DNA of 64,000 nt, taken from Seminavis robusta. Taxonomy: Eukaryota > Bacillariophyta > Bacillariophyceae > Naviculales > Naviculaceae. The position numbers and the translations under genes were made by a program. The stretch spans positions 1 through 64,000 of the forward strand of contig CAICTM010000111.1 of assembly GCA_903772945.1 (NCBI GenBank), in the 5' to 3' direction. The notes beneath the pieces were generated by a model, which did not search any database, was not told where the DNA came from, and saw only the letters and a list, made by a program, of their open reading frames with translations. Shown here one piece after another: positions 51,495 through 61,114 of the stretch. Each line of letters starts with the position of its first letter. The stretch's first letter is position 1.

Positions 51495-52472
51495 TTACAA
51501 GACCATTCCTTCTCGAATACACTTGTTGACAATTCCCAACAGATGCGCATTCTCTAGTGCCGCCGCTACTCGCTCCTTGTCATTGAGTTGTTTGGATACT
51601 GCCAATTCCGAGTTGTGTGTCCCTGGTTCAATGGCCACGTGAATTTTGAATCGTTTGGGGAGAGACCGCATGAGCTTGACTTTGATGCTGAGACCAATGA
51701 GAGTGGCCATGGAACAGTGCGGAATGGTGGGTCTACAATTATTGAGGGGGAAAAGAGGCAAAAGAAAAGTGTACGAATGATGAGGCGATGAGGCGACCAA
51801 ACCAATGACTGCACCAAAACCAAATAGATGGTAGATATATTCAACTTACGTGAATCGGACAGAGACAAAGGAGAGATCAGCTGACAGGTCGAGTGTATCT
51901 ATTTTTGGGTTGCTGTTTCCATTGGAATTGGCATCCATGACATCATTGACTTGGATCTGAGCCCTGCTGACCACCCTCAACTGTTCTAGGGTGACCCCGG
52001 CATGCTCTGGATCTTGAATGCTGCGAATAATGTCAAAAATTTCGTCTGCTGTAATCGCATCGCGACCGTGTCCTTTTGGGTCTTGTTTTTCGCTACATGT
52101 ACTTTGGCCGGTCTTGGTGGTGGCGGGGACAAAGCGAGGTGGAGATGAAACCAGTAGAGAACTAGCTGTAGTGGAAGCGGTAAATGGGGGAATTCCTACA
52201 CCCGCCTTGCGCAAGAGCTTGACTCCTTCTCCACGAGACGCTTCCCATGTATCCACAATGGCATGCAAGACGGATCGATCCATAGACGACAACCACAGCT
52301 CCTCGTCGTCCTTGCCTTCTTCGTCTTCCTTGTGTATATGTGGCGGGGCCACCACGTGCAGACAATTCAACTGAGACCAACCCAAAGGACGCTTCTTCTG
52401 ATGATCGTCTGCCTTCTCCACCGCATGGATCGTAGGATTCTCATTGTCTTTGGGGCCTCCAGAAGACATCAT
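51495..52472 (-). CDS. CIA2: CIA2/MIP18-family protein of cytosolic Fe-S cluster assembly, two exons
   Basis: Exon 1 is 52472-51850, intron 51849-51733 (117 bp, GT-AG), exon 2 51732-51495, giving 286 residues. I choose the ATG at 52472; the frame is open upstream but without an ATG. The N-terminal 165 residues are a poorly conserved, hydrophilic extension. The MIP18/FAM96 domain follows: [29 protein letters not shown], then across the intron [19 protein letters not shown] with the conserved reactive Cys214, [20 protein letters not shown], and the family signature [19 protein letters not shown]. In other eukaryotes this protein joins CIAO1 and MMS19 to pass Fe-S clusters to nuclear and cytosolic apoproteins. 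The domain is complete. The gene is divergent from the silaffin-like gene, with about 400 bp between starts. Confidence 0.93.
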
Positions 52473-52874
52473 CTTATTGCTAGCTAGCTTCCAGTGACAG
52501 TCAATTTGGTTTATTGATGAGGTCGGTTTTGGTTTTGGCTTTCGGCAAAGTGAGAGAGGGGCAGATCTTTTTCTTGTTGGATTGGTGCTCACTACGGTGG
52601 CTAGCTAGGATTCTTGTCCGATCGACTCATTCTTAAAACTGGGGATAAGATTAGGTTTCAAGGGCAGGGTGAAGATCTAGAAGCCTTCAGATCTGCTTGC
52701 AAATACACAGCGCCTGGTTGCCTTGCTCACGGATACTTCCTCCATAATATTGACGTTGAGTTCCGAAATTTGGGGTTGTTGCCGTTGTTGCCATCAAGCT
52801 CACCACAGTCTCTCACAGCCAAACTCTATGGCATACTATTAGCTCGCTTGCCATCAGTGGCACGTAACAGGGAC
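52473..52874. promoter_or_regulatory. Shared divergent promoter region
   Basis: 402 bp separate the ATGs of CIA2 (minus) and the silaffin-like gene (plus). Both promoters must lie here or within the leaders. CTAGCTAG occurs at both edges of the first 130 bp. No TATA box or named motif is clear. Confidence 0.5.
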
Positions 52875-55604
52875 ATGAAAATGGGATCGACGAAAATGGG
52901 CCTTTGGATCGTTGTCGTGGGGGCATTGCTGCTGTGCAGGCATGCGGCATTGGTAGGAGCCACGGGTATCTCAGAGAGCAACAACGATCAAGACCCAAAC
53001 GAATTAACCAACTGGGTACTTGGGGACATGATGGCTCGCCGGGATCACATGCGGACTCTGTCCAGCTGGAATGGAGGTAGACTGCGACACAAGATTAGTG
53101 CAGGCTATTCGAAATCTTCCAAAGGAAAACGTCGCAATGTGCCAAAGTACGGTCGAAGACACTACGACCCCTACCTCTACCACAATGATGATCACTACCA
53201 GAAGGATCACTCTCTTGAGTATGATGACAGTGCTGATGACGATGAGATTGAGGGAGTATCCTGCATCAGCCTAGCCAACAAAAAGTACCGAAAGGACAAA
53301 AAGAGCAGCAAAGGGAAAAAGTACCACCACTACAAACACCGAAAATCAGGCACCAAGAAGGGGAACAAATACAAGCACAAATCACTACATCATGGTTCCA
53401 AAAGCAAGTCAAGAAGCAAGAGCAAATCAAAGTCTAGGAAAGAGTACTTTGATTACTGTGAAGGCGAGGAGCCAGTGGAAGAAATTGTGTGTAGTGCAAA
53501 CGTTGAAGACTTTCGTTCTTCTGTGGGCCTCATTTTCAGTGGTAATCCACAGTTTTTGACAGGTCCCGAACAAATCGCACTGGAAAACAGCTTTCAGGAA
53601 ACATACAATGGTAAATAGTTCGCACCCACATGTTCCAGATTCGTCAAGACAGACGTTGCTGCAATATCAAGCTGCCTTGCATTGATTCCATGAGTCCACC
53701 ATTTTTGCTCACATGTCCTCCGCGCTGCATCCACAGGGCTTACCTTTGCAAATTGTGATGGATACTTTCGAGGTATTGAGAGTGTTGCCTTGTTTGTCCC
53801 AGGGGAGCGACGGGGACGGCGCCGTCTGGAGGATACTGAAGATGATTCTTCCTCGCCCCCAACAAACAGCTCATTTGCCATGGTGACTGGAACCTGCCGT
53901 GCATGCCCCGTTACAAGTACTGGTAAGAAGTAATTCAGCCTCTCGTCTCCTATATCTTTTAAATATACTGTGAAGTGGCATGTGCTTCTAACCACATGTA
54001 TGTTTTGGTCCTGGCTTTCTATGAAAGGAACATTTTCTCTTTTTGATGATAGCTTTCGGAGACGGAGGAGGCTGCAGCAATCTACTGCTGACTTCATTGG
54101 AAGCACTGATGACTTGGTTGCATCCGATGTCTGTACTTGTCCTGAGCAGGGTGCTGGGCGGACTCTACAATTGAGGCAGGAAGATCTGGAACCCAATGCA
54201 CCATCAGAAGAGGAATTTGTATTTGCCTATAATGCTGACATAGAGAGGTTAGTTGAGGAGGGCACGGTCACCAATGTGGGTCGTGTGGTGGCTCTGGAAG
54301 AGGTTCCCCTTGATGAGGAAGTGCAGGTAACATGCAACTCCAACATTGAAGACTTCCTCACCTACGTTCTTGTTGAGTTTGATGGGGATGCAACGGCTTT
54401 ATCTGGCATGGAAAACGCCATTCTCAGCATTTTATTCGAACAAGTTTACAATGACCTCTCCTTTGCCAACTGTGATGGATATTTCAGAATGACGGATGAC
54501 ACTTTGTTAGTGGTGCCACAAGGGACAGACCCTGCATTTTTTCAAGTAGCAGCAACTTGCAGAGACTGTCCTGTCAACAACAATGGCTGGTTTTCAATCT
54601 TTGCAAACATGAGGCGTAGCTTACATTTCCTGGAAATGCTGCCACGGACACGTGATCATCCAGAGCCATCCAGAACATCGGGCACTCCAGTGAAAACTAA
54701 TCCTTCACGAGTCCGTGGTCTACAGATGCAGATGTCACGTTTTCCGGATGAAGACGTTTGTTTCTGTCCTGCACTGAGTGACAATGTTGACGATCCCAGT
54801 CCAGCAGCCCCATCTATGAATGCCCTGCGGGCTGAACTAAATCGCCGCATATCAGATCTACGAAGGGCTGGAATGATCAACAACATTTTCTCCATCACCA
54901 GTCTCTCAGAGACACCAACGAGTCCAGCGCCTGAGGACGACGAAGACATGGATACGGCAATGCCAACCGTGACTCCAGGAGATGATGGGACTATGAATCC
55001 ACCAGAGACCGCAACGCCAACAACTGGAGGCGCAACGACAGAAACGCCCCAAACCCTGCCACCATCAATTCAACAAACTGCTGCACAAACCATACCACCG
55101 TCTATGATGCTTCCAAAGGGCACCATACCACCATCAATGGAGAGGCCTCCAAAGGACACCATCCCACCATCAGCCTTGGCAGACATTGGGTTGACCCCCA
55201 CAGTGATGACAGGGTTCAAACCAGCTGCCATTTTCGGCGAAGACCCCGAAACTTTGGATCCGGACCTTTTGATGGAGGCCACGATGATCCCGGGTGGCAG
55301 AACAGCAGGGATTGATGCGATAACACGTACGACATCCGGCACTCCAGTGGCGGCAGCCCCCAATCCCACGAAAATCCCCACGCTCGAGCCAACATGGCTG
55401 GGCGATGACGACGATTTTGAGGACACTGAGCTCCCAACATTGGCACCGAGAGCAAGAAATCGAGGGCGACAGCAACGGGATGGCACACGACGACAGCAGG
55501 ACTCCAACAGAGGCCGTGAGAGAGCTAGAATACGCCGACTGAGAGGGGGGCGCAGGAACCAAAAGCCCAGGAATTTCAGCATCAAAGACAATCCACGAAA
55601 ATAG
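52875..55604 (+). CDS. Silaffin-like secreted Lys/Ser-rich protein with repeated Cys domain, three exons
   Basis: Exons are 52875-53610, 53737-53922 and 54028-55604. Introns are 126 and 105 bp, GT-AG; the joined frame gives 832 residues. A signal peptide is seen at 1-31 (MGLWIVVVGALLLC). Residues 60-195 are Lys/Ser/His/Tyr-rich with clusters such as SKSSKGKRR, KKSSKGKKYHHYKHRKSG and GSKSKSRSKSKSKSRK, resembling silaffins and other biosilica proteins whose modified lysines and serines bind silica and polyamines. Two copies of a domain follow, each with C..N(V/I)EDF, a LTG/LSG-xE segment, (F/Y)NGLTFANCDGYFR or NDLSFANCDGYFR, TC-R-CP and then C-C-CP: copy one about 204-400, copy two about 408-590. 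Between them lies an Arg-rich RRRRRL. The C-terminal 240 residues are Pro/Thr/Ser-rich, mucin-like (TIPPS repeats), ending in a strongly basic Arg/Gln tail. It is probably exported to the silica deposition vesicle or cell wall; that is inference. Confidence 0.85.
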
Positions 55605-56239
55605 GGAAAATAGTATTGGGTCCTGATGGAGTGAAGTAGAATCTCAATAGAATCAGCAATGTCATCGACAACTCGACCATTAGTTTTTGCCAATCAAGAA
55701 GAACCGGGGCACGCTTCTGTCGCCGCACACGGACAGGGATTGCAACTTCTAAACTACAAGTAGCTAGCTATTCTTTGAAGAGAAGCTACTGCTTCGGTTA
55801 GTTGCGAATTTTGTCCACATGCGCTGATTCGGCGAGGGGCTGTTCTTCTGCCTTGATGGTATTAGCCGGTCTGGTGGAATATCAGGTCCTCCTCTACATC
55901 CATGCACGAAGAGCGAAATGGGTTCTACGGGTAGCTAGAGCTGTACTCGTCTTACGGTAGGTTGAGCCCACAGGCTAGCTAACTAGCTATAGCAAGAGAG
56001 AGATTGAAGGCAAACTTATACCTGCAGCGTTCTTGTTGCTTCGTACGTTACGAATAGAGCTCAGCCAGCCAGAGCTAAAGAGTACCGGTACATGTGGATA
56101 GCTGAAGTGTTTGAACTCGAACTTGACGTGCTTTTGGCGGGAAATCGGCTCGCGGACTTCGTTCCGACAACCACGATCCGACACACAATTTTTTCCATAA
56201 CCACAACCAGTACGGCAGTCCTCTTTGCGTGAGAAGACG
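55605..56239. other. Intergenic region, no gene seen
   Basis: About 630 bp with several CTAGCTA words (55762, 55932, 55975). No gene recognised. Confidence 0.4.
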
Positions 56240-56904
56240 ATGACGAACCACAAGGATAGCAAGGAGCTTGGCGAGATGTTATTTCAGAGTGCTTGTTCTA
56301 CCGACAATGTTGTCTCTCAAGACAGCATGGAAGAGAACCCCTCTTTGCCACAGTGGCCGCAACCCCAATCACAACAACCACCCATGACAGCTTGGTTGCT
56401 CCAAGCACCATCCTCCCCGACCATTGGCACGCTGCAGCTACCAGTCCGCCCAAAGTCAACAAGAAGAAACGCGCGCGACGATCTGTCCACTTTCAAGAGC
56501 AGACGATCGCCAAAGACGACAAGAAGACCACGGCGGTGGTCACTCCCGCAGAAAAGCAAGCAGCCTTTTGGTCCCTACAAGAGATGCGCCAGATCCGATT
56601 GGAAATGGGCACCATTGTGAGAGATGTTCTAATTGGCGGAACATCGGCCTATCCCCGTGGCACTCGAGGATTGGAAAAGAGTTTGAATCCATTGGAATCT
56701 CAAATCCGACGCAAGCAATTGGTTGCCGCTGTCCTTCGGGAACAACGAATGCAGCAACGCGAAAAGGAAGTGGATGTCGAATTGATTGCCGAGGCATCCA
56801 TGGGATACAGTCATTGTCACGAAAAGGCTGCCATTCAACAGGCGGAGGCCGATCGACTCTGTGTCTTTGGTGAGCAGCATTTTGACAAACAAACATCATG
56901 CTAG
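56240..56904 (+). CDS. Diatom-type protein with RGLExxxxP / AVLxEQxxQ region, probably frameshifted
   Basis: The only plausible start is the ATG at 56240 (MTNHKDSKELGEMLFQ). Its frame loses protein character near 56440, while the neighbouring frame carries the good part from there to the stop at 56904: KKKRARRSVHFQE, VVTPAEKQAAFWSLQEMRQI, TRGLEKSLNPLESQIRRKQL, VAAVLREQRMQQREKEVD, ELIAEASMGYSHCHEKAAIQ. That order (VTPAExxAxWWxxxExxxI, then RGLE, then AVLxEQxxQ, then IAxxxxxxSxxCxxxA) is, to my memory, a large diatom-specific family of unknown function. A one-base frame change near 56440, or an assembly error, is therefore likely; I found no GT-AG intron that would explain it. The last 55 bp of the gene are copied at 58650-58704. 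Confidence 0.55.
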
Positions 56905-57167
56905 CTAGGGCACCAATTGCCACCACCACCATGCACCGGGCTGGGCGTCATCGAGGAGTTCCAAAATACCTTTGAGCGGCACCAGCCATGGGTTGACGGG
57001 ACACAGAATGCAACAGCCAAGCCACCACCGGGTGAAAATGAAATATAATATTAGCACTAGCTTGATAGGTCTCGTCATGAGCAATCCACGTCCACGCTCA
57101 TTCTCTATTGTGTTATCTTTATGGTCTATGTGTTATGTAGAACATGGGCGCCCATGACAAAAAGGGA

Positions 57168-58007
57168 CTAGACTGCTTTTGACTTTGGCTCCTTGAAAGT
57201 TCCAAAGATCATGTCCCAAAGCCGGAATCGCTTTGAAAAGTTGAATTGCCTTTGCCGATGATGGAGATCGTGGTCTCCTGGTCCCAGACAAATTTCTTTT
57301 AGCAATGGTCCAGCCTGGGGGAATGAGAACAAGTCATCACCTTCAATGGCAGAATGACCACCAATCTCAACAGCAGTCTTGAAGGTAAAGATCAGATGGA
57401 GCTGGAACAAGGTAAACCGTTGGTAACAGAGACCAAATGCAGCCACTGCTGGGAGTACATTGCTGAAAAGAATCTCTGGGATGGACATGCGGAAGCTTGA
57501 AAGGGCTCCAGGTTTCTCGTGCTCGTGATGGTCCCAGTGGACATACTTGTACACTGTCATGTTTGCATGGCAAGCACGATGAGTCCAGTAGTGGCCAAAG
57601 TCAAAAATGAGCTCCCAAATGAAAGACTTGGGAATGAAGGTTGCGAATTGGAGCAAGAATGAAGCAGCTTCATCCTGTGCTCCAGCACGAATTCCTTCCC
57701 AGTAACAAACCAGGTAGATCAACAGGGACTCCAATGCTCCACCTTTGATCATGATCAAGATTTGAGGCAGAAGAGGTTCCTCATCAGAAGAACTCACTGG
57801 ATAGATTCTGCGAACAATGCCCAAGGCAGGGGCCCCATGGGTGAGCCACCAACAAAGAAAGAGAGAACGAAAAGTCCAACCAATCAGTATTCCCATGTAT
57901 CCATACTGATTTCCAAGAAGCAAGGCAAGATATGCTATTCCACTAAGGAAGCCATTGTTGAGCATATACAAAGCAAATGTCTTGGGAGAAATTGATGCAA
58001 CTGTCAT
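57168..58007 (-). CDS. Fatty acid hydroxylase/sterol desaturase family protein (copy A)
   Basis: 279 residues from the ATG at 58007 (the frame is open to 58226 but the duplicate starts here). Several membrane helices are visible (FLSGIAYLALLLGNQYGYMG, LIGWTFRSLFLCWWL, IPEILFSNVLPAVAAFGLCY). The di-iron histidine boxes are HYWTHRACH (139-147), HWDHHEHE (157-164) and HDLHHRQRQFNF (246-257), with an additional His in GGHSA. The set is that of the membrane-bound fatty acid hydroxylase superfamily (C-4 sterol oxidase, C-5 desaturase, alkane or fatty acid hydroxylases). The reaction is O2-dependent oxidation of a lipid at the ER membrane; the exact substrate cannot be told. It is a nearly identical neighbour of copy B (59007-59846), so a recent tandem duplication. 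Confidence 0.9.
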   Translation of the reverse strand: MTVASISPKTFALYMLNNGFLSGIAYLALLLGNQYGYMGILIGWTFRSLFLCWWLTHGAPALGIVRRIYPVSSSDEEPLLPQILIMIKGGALESLLIYLVCYWEGIRAGAQDEAASFLLQFATFIPKSFIWELIFDFGHYWTHRACHANMTVYKYVHWDHHEHEKPGALSSFRMSIPEILFSNVLPAVAAFGLCYQRFTLFQLHLIFTFKTAVEIGGHSAIEGDDLFSFPQAGPLLKEICLGPGDHDLHHRQRQFNFSKRFRLWDMIFGTFKEPKSKAV

Positions 58008-59006
58008 TTTGTGTTTAACTTTGGTAATGTAATTATTGTGAGGTAGAAAGTTTTGTGAGCTCCAAATCCCAAGAATGCAAGGGACACAATTATCTTGCCC
58101 ATGCGGTACAAGGTGGCCTATCGTATTCGAACACTGTCGCCGATTTACCTCTTGAAGCACACTGGAAGCTCGAAGGTGTGTGGGTTGCTGTGCGCGGATG
58201 GCGCTGCTAGGAACGAGGTTGAGCAAAAAACGCGGGAGTCGATCCGAATGATTAATCCAACCTGCGAACGCCGACCCGATCGCGTTTTTGTGATTGAGGT
58301 TGTTGTGGCTGAGCTTTCTTCAGAAACTTGTTTGCTTGCGAGTTGATTTTTTTTTGGAAATAGCGGGAGAGCAGCAAAACGGATTGGATTGACGATCGAG
58401 AGGCTTTGGTTCGGCCCTTGTGGCATTTTGATGGGACGTATCGGGAGAGCAGCAAAACGGATCATTGGAAATGATTGGGACGAGGAAAGGAACTTGACTA
58501 TAGTAGAATAGCCAAGCCAACTTCTGGTGGAATCGAAACAGGTCCCATGATGATAATAGATTATAGGTAGTCATGAAGTACGCTATCCGTGTTGGTTCTC
58601 AGTTTGTCGCCCCTGCTCCAGTCCCAAATATCGCCGCTTCTTTGCCTAAGGCGAAGGCTGATCGACTCTGTGTCTTTGTCGAGCAGCTTTTTGACAAACA
58701 AGCATCATGCTTTTAGGGCAATCGCCACCAGACAGGGCATCATTGGTATTGGCTGGGCCTTTAATGGGCAGTCGAGCAAGCAAGAAAACGGATTAGCTGC
58801 AGCCATGGATTGACTGGGAGATCGAATGCAACTAGGTACAACATCGAAACCCCCTTTTGGTCGAAAAGAAATTGAATATACCACTAGCAAGCTAGATCCC
58901 ATCATGAACAATCTATATATACATTGATTCTCTATGGTCTATTGTGCTATGTAGAAATGTATGGCACCCCGACAACGAGTGCGTGGGGGCCCATGACAAA
59001 AAGGGA
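58008..59006. other. Spacer between the duplicated hydroxylase genes
   Basis: It holds the relic tail of the diatom-type gene (58650-58704, ending at a stop after CATCATGCTTTTAG). GGGAGAGCAGCAAAACGGAT occurs at about 58366 and 58442, with a looser third copy near 58775. No intact gene. Confidence 0.55.
58650..58715 (+). pseudogene. Duplicated 3' tail of the diatom-type gene
   Basis: About 60 bp matching the end of the gene at 56240-56904 (GCTGATCGACTCTGTGTCTT, GACAAACAAGCATCATGCTT). It has no upstream part of the gene, so it is only a passenger of the segmental duplication. Confidence 0.8.
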
Positions 59007-59846
59007 CTAGACTGCTTTTGACTTTGGCTCCTTGAAAGTTCCAAAGATCATGTCCCAAAGCCGGAATCGCTTTGAAAAGTTGAATTGCCTTTGCCGATGA
59101 TGGAGGTCATGGTCTCCTGGTCCGAGACAAATCTCTCTTAGCAAGGGTCCAGCCTGGGGGAATGAGAACAAGTCATCACCTTCAATGGCAGAATGACCAC
59201 CAATCTCAACAGCAGTCTTGAAGGTAAAGATCAGATGGAGCTGGAACAAGGTAAACCGTTGGAAACAGAGACAAAAAGCCACTGCCGCTGGGAGCAGGAT
59301 GCTGAAAAGAAGCTCTGGGATGGATACACGAAAGCTTGATAGGGCACCAGGTTTCTCATGCTGGTGATGGTCCCAGTGGACATACTTGTACAATGTCATG
59401 TTTGCATGACAAGCTCGATGTGTCCAATAGTGGCCAAAGTCAAAAATGAGCTCCCAAATGAAAGACTTGGGAATGAAGGTTGCGAATTGGAGCAAGAAAG
59501 AAGCAGCTTCATCCTGTGATCCAGCACGAATTCCTTCCCAGTGACACACCATGTAAATCAAAAGGGACTCCAATGCACCACCCCTTATCATGATCAGGAT
59601 TTGAGGCAGAAGAGGTTCCTCGTCAGAAGAACTCACTGGATACATTCTGTGCACAATGCCCAAGGCAGGGGCCCCATGGGTGAGCCACCAACAAAGAAAG
59701 AGAGAACGAAAAGTCCAACCAATCAGTATTCCCATGTATCCATACTGATTTCCAAGAAGCAAGGCAAGGTATGCTATTCCACTAAGGAAGCCATTGTTGA
59801 GCATATACAAAGCAAATGTCTTGGGAGAAATGGATGAAACTGTCAT
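59007..59846 (-). CDS. Fatty acid hydroxylase/sterol desaturase family protein (copy B)
   Basis: 279 residues from the ATG at 59846. It is identical in plan and nearly identical in sequence to copy A. The differences I see are mostly conservative, for example MTVSS/MTVAS at the start, RMYP/RIYP, YMVCHWEG/YLVCYWEG, HWDHHQHE/HWDHHEHE and VSIPELLFSILLPAAVAFCLCF/MSIPEILFSNVLPAVAAFGLCY. All three His boxes are intact. The upstream 60 bp are also shared with copy A, so core promoter elements may be duplicated too. Both copies look functional. Confidence 0.9.
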   Translation of the reverse strand: MTVSSISPKTFALYMLNNGFLSGIAYLALLLGNQYGYMGILIGWTFRSLFLCWWLTHGAPALGIVHRMYPVSSSDEEPLLPQILIMIRGGALESLLIYMVCHWEGIRAGSQDEAASFLLQFATFIPKSFIWELIFDFGHYWTHRACHANMTLYKYVHWDHHQHEKPGALSSFRVSIPELLFSILLPAAVAFCLCFQRFTLFQLHLIFTFKTAVEIGGHSAIEGDDLFSFPQAGPLLREICLGPGDHDLHHRQRQFNFSKRFRLWDMIFGTFKEPKSKAV

Positions 59847-60208
59847 TTTGTGTTTTCCTTTGATAATGTAATTATTGTGAGGTAGATAGTTTTGTGAGCT
59901 CCCACACCAGCCAAAGGATGCAATGCAATCTAGACTATACTAAATGTACCATCGTACCATCGTGGCCATGCCTAAGGTCGTTGTGTCTGAGCATTGTGCT
60001 GAACCTGTTTACTTTGGCTGAGTCGCAATAGTGCTATTCAATCTTCCCAGCATCCTCTTCTCACAACTGGCCTTGGAGAAGAAACCCGATCACCCGATCG
60101 TAACGCAAAACAGCAACACGTGCCCTCGGTTCGGACGCCACGAACCGAAGTGGGAATCGAATCCTCCTGAGAGAGAAACTGCTCTCAGCCAAAGACTGCT
60201 TTTGAAGC

Positions 60209-60262
60209 GTAGTTGAGGTAACGTTTAGTTTTGTATTTATTATAAAATTACCGCATCTACCT
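60209..60262. repeat. Small foldback element, second copy
   Basis: GTAGTTGAGGTAA (60209-60221) and TTACCGCATCTACCT (60248-60262) are imperfect inverted copies around 26 AT-rich bases. The ends match the element at 15204-15286. Confidence 0.5.
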
Positions 60263-60404
60263 GAATGTTTTGCAATTGGATGCAGGGCAGCAATGACGAC
60301 GTCCGCACACCAAAAGACTCGAATATTTGACAAATTTGACAACCACACCCAAATTTTTTGGGAAAACCTTCACTAGTCTAACCACAGCCAAACGAACTTT
60401 CGAA

Positions 60405-60530
60405 CCTTTGTGTAACAGTACAAACAGGGCACTCAGATGGTCCTTTCTTTTCGGGTTGGGCTGAATGTACTGTACTTTCCAACATGCATCAAGGCCGCCC
60501 TCGATTGCTTGTTTTGAACTCTCTCCCAAT
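60405..60530. repeat. Dispersed repeat, copy 1
   Basis: It shares ordered words with 62975-63090: CACTCAGA.GG.CCTTTCTTT, CGGG(T)TGGGCTGAA.GTACT, TTTCCAAC.TG, GCTTGTTTTGAA.TCTCTCCCAA versus GCATGTTTTGAAATCTCTCC. On the minus strand both would read as an ESxKxAxExG-like peptide, so the source may be a fragment of a coding sequence. Confidence 0.6.
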
Positions 60531-61114
60531 TCACTAACTTATAAAATAGGGAGCTTTCTTTAAATCTACACTTTCTTTGTCTTCCTGAATCACAGGGGAC
60601 AGTGGTGCCGGGAGTGGCTTGTTTTGTGGGGAAATTGCCACAGTAAAGTCAGCTTAGTGGAGCCAATGAATCTTCACTGCAAAGCTTCCAATAAGTGAAG
60701 GATGATGGTTTCAGTGGTGTTACCTAGCTAGAACTCTCGAATCGGACTCTTGGTGTCTCCGTGGTCGCCTGGAGTTTCCTCGTTCGGGGTTGACAAGCAT
60801 CATAAAAGCAAGATCGCGAATCCGTACGCTGTATCGTGCCATACTGTACCAAATTCAATGACTCGACGGTGTAAATCCCTTGAAAATGTGAGCGCAAACA
60901 ATTTACTACTTCCCTGCAAAACGGCGCTGAAGGATTTAACAAGTTCCCCACTCATGGTGAGACCACATTTTTAAACATGTACCGGTACGCACACAAGTAC
61001 ACCGAGAAAATGCACTTGTTTGAGGTTTCAGGTTTCAGGCCACTCCACCACAAAAGCAACCCACATTAAACATTAAACATACCGTATTTTAAAACTTGCT
61101 AGTACTTGCCTGTG

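Larger units (their letters stand above)
56848..59905. repeat. Tandem segmental duplication (two units of about 1.2 kb)
   Basis: Unit A (about 56848-58060) and unit B (about 58650-59905) each contain, in order: the 3' tail of the diatom-type gene (GATCGACTCTGTGTCTTTG to CATCATGCT), a diverged spacer, and a fatty acid hydroxylase gene on the minus strand with its upstream edge (TAATGTAATTATTGTGAGGT). Homologous points are offset by about 1.8 kb. The hydroxylase part is almost identical; the spacers have diverged in length. Confidence 0.85.
59847..61114. other. Intergenic region with dispersed repeats
   Basis: No gene recognised. It contains the foldback element (60209-60262) and one copy of a dispersed repeat (about 60405-60530) that recurs at 62975-63090. 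Confidence 0.45.

Noticed and set aside
52614-52874. N-terminal extension of the silaffin-like protein
   Set aside because: The frame is open but has no ATG before 52875, and the signal peptide begins right after that ATG.
56225-56620. A 131-codon frame as a complete separate gene
   Set aside because: Only its N-terminal part looks protein-like; from about 56440 the real coding signal is in the neighbouring frame of the same gene.
57168-58226. 352-residue version of hydroxylase copy A
   Set aside because: The extra 73 N-terminal residues have no counterpart in copy B, which begins at the homologous ATG (58007 in copy A).
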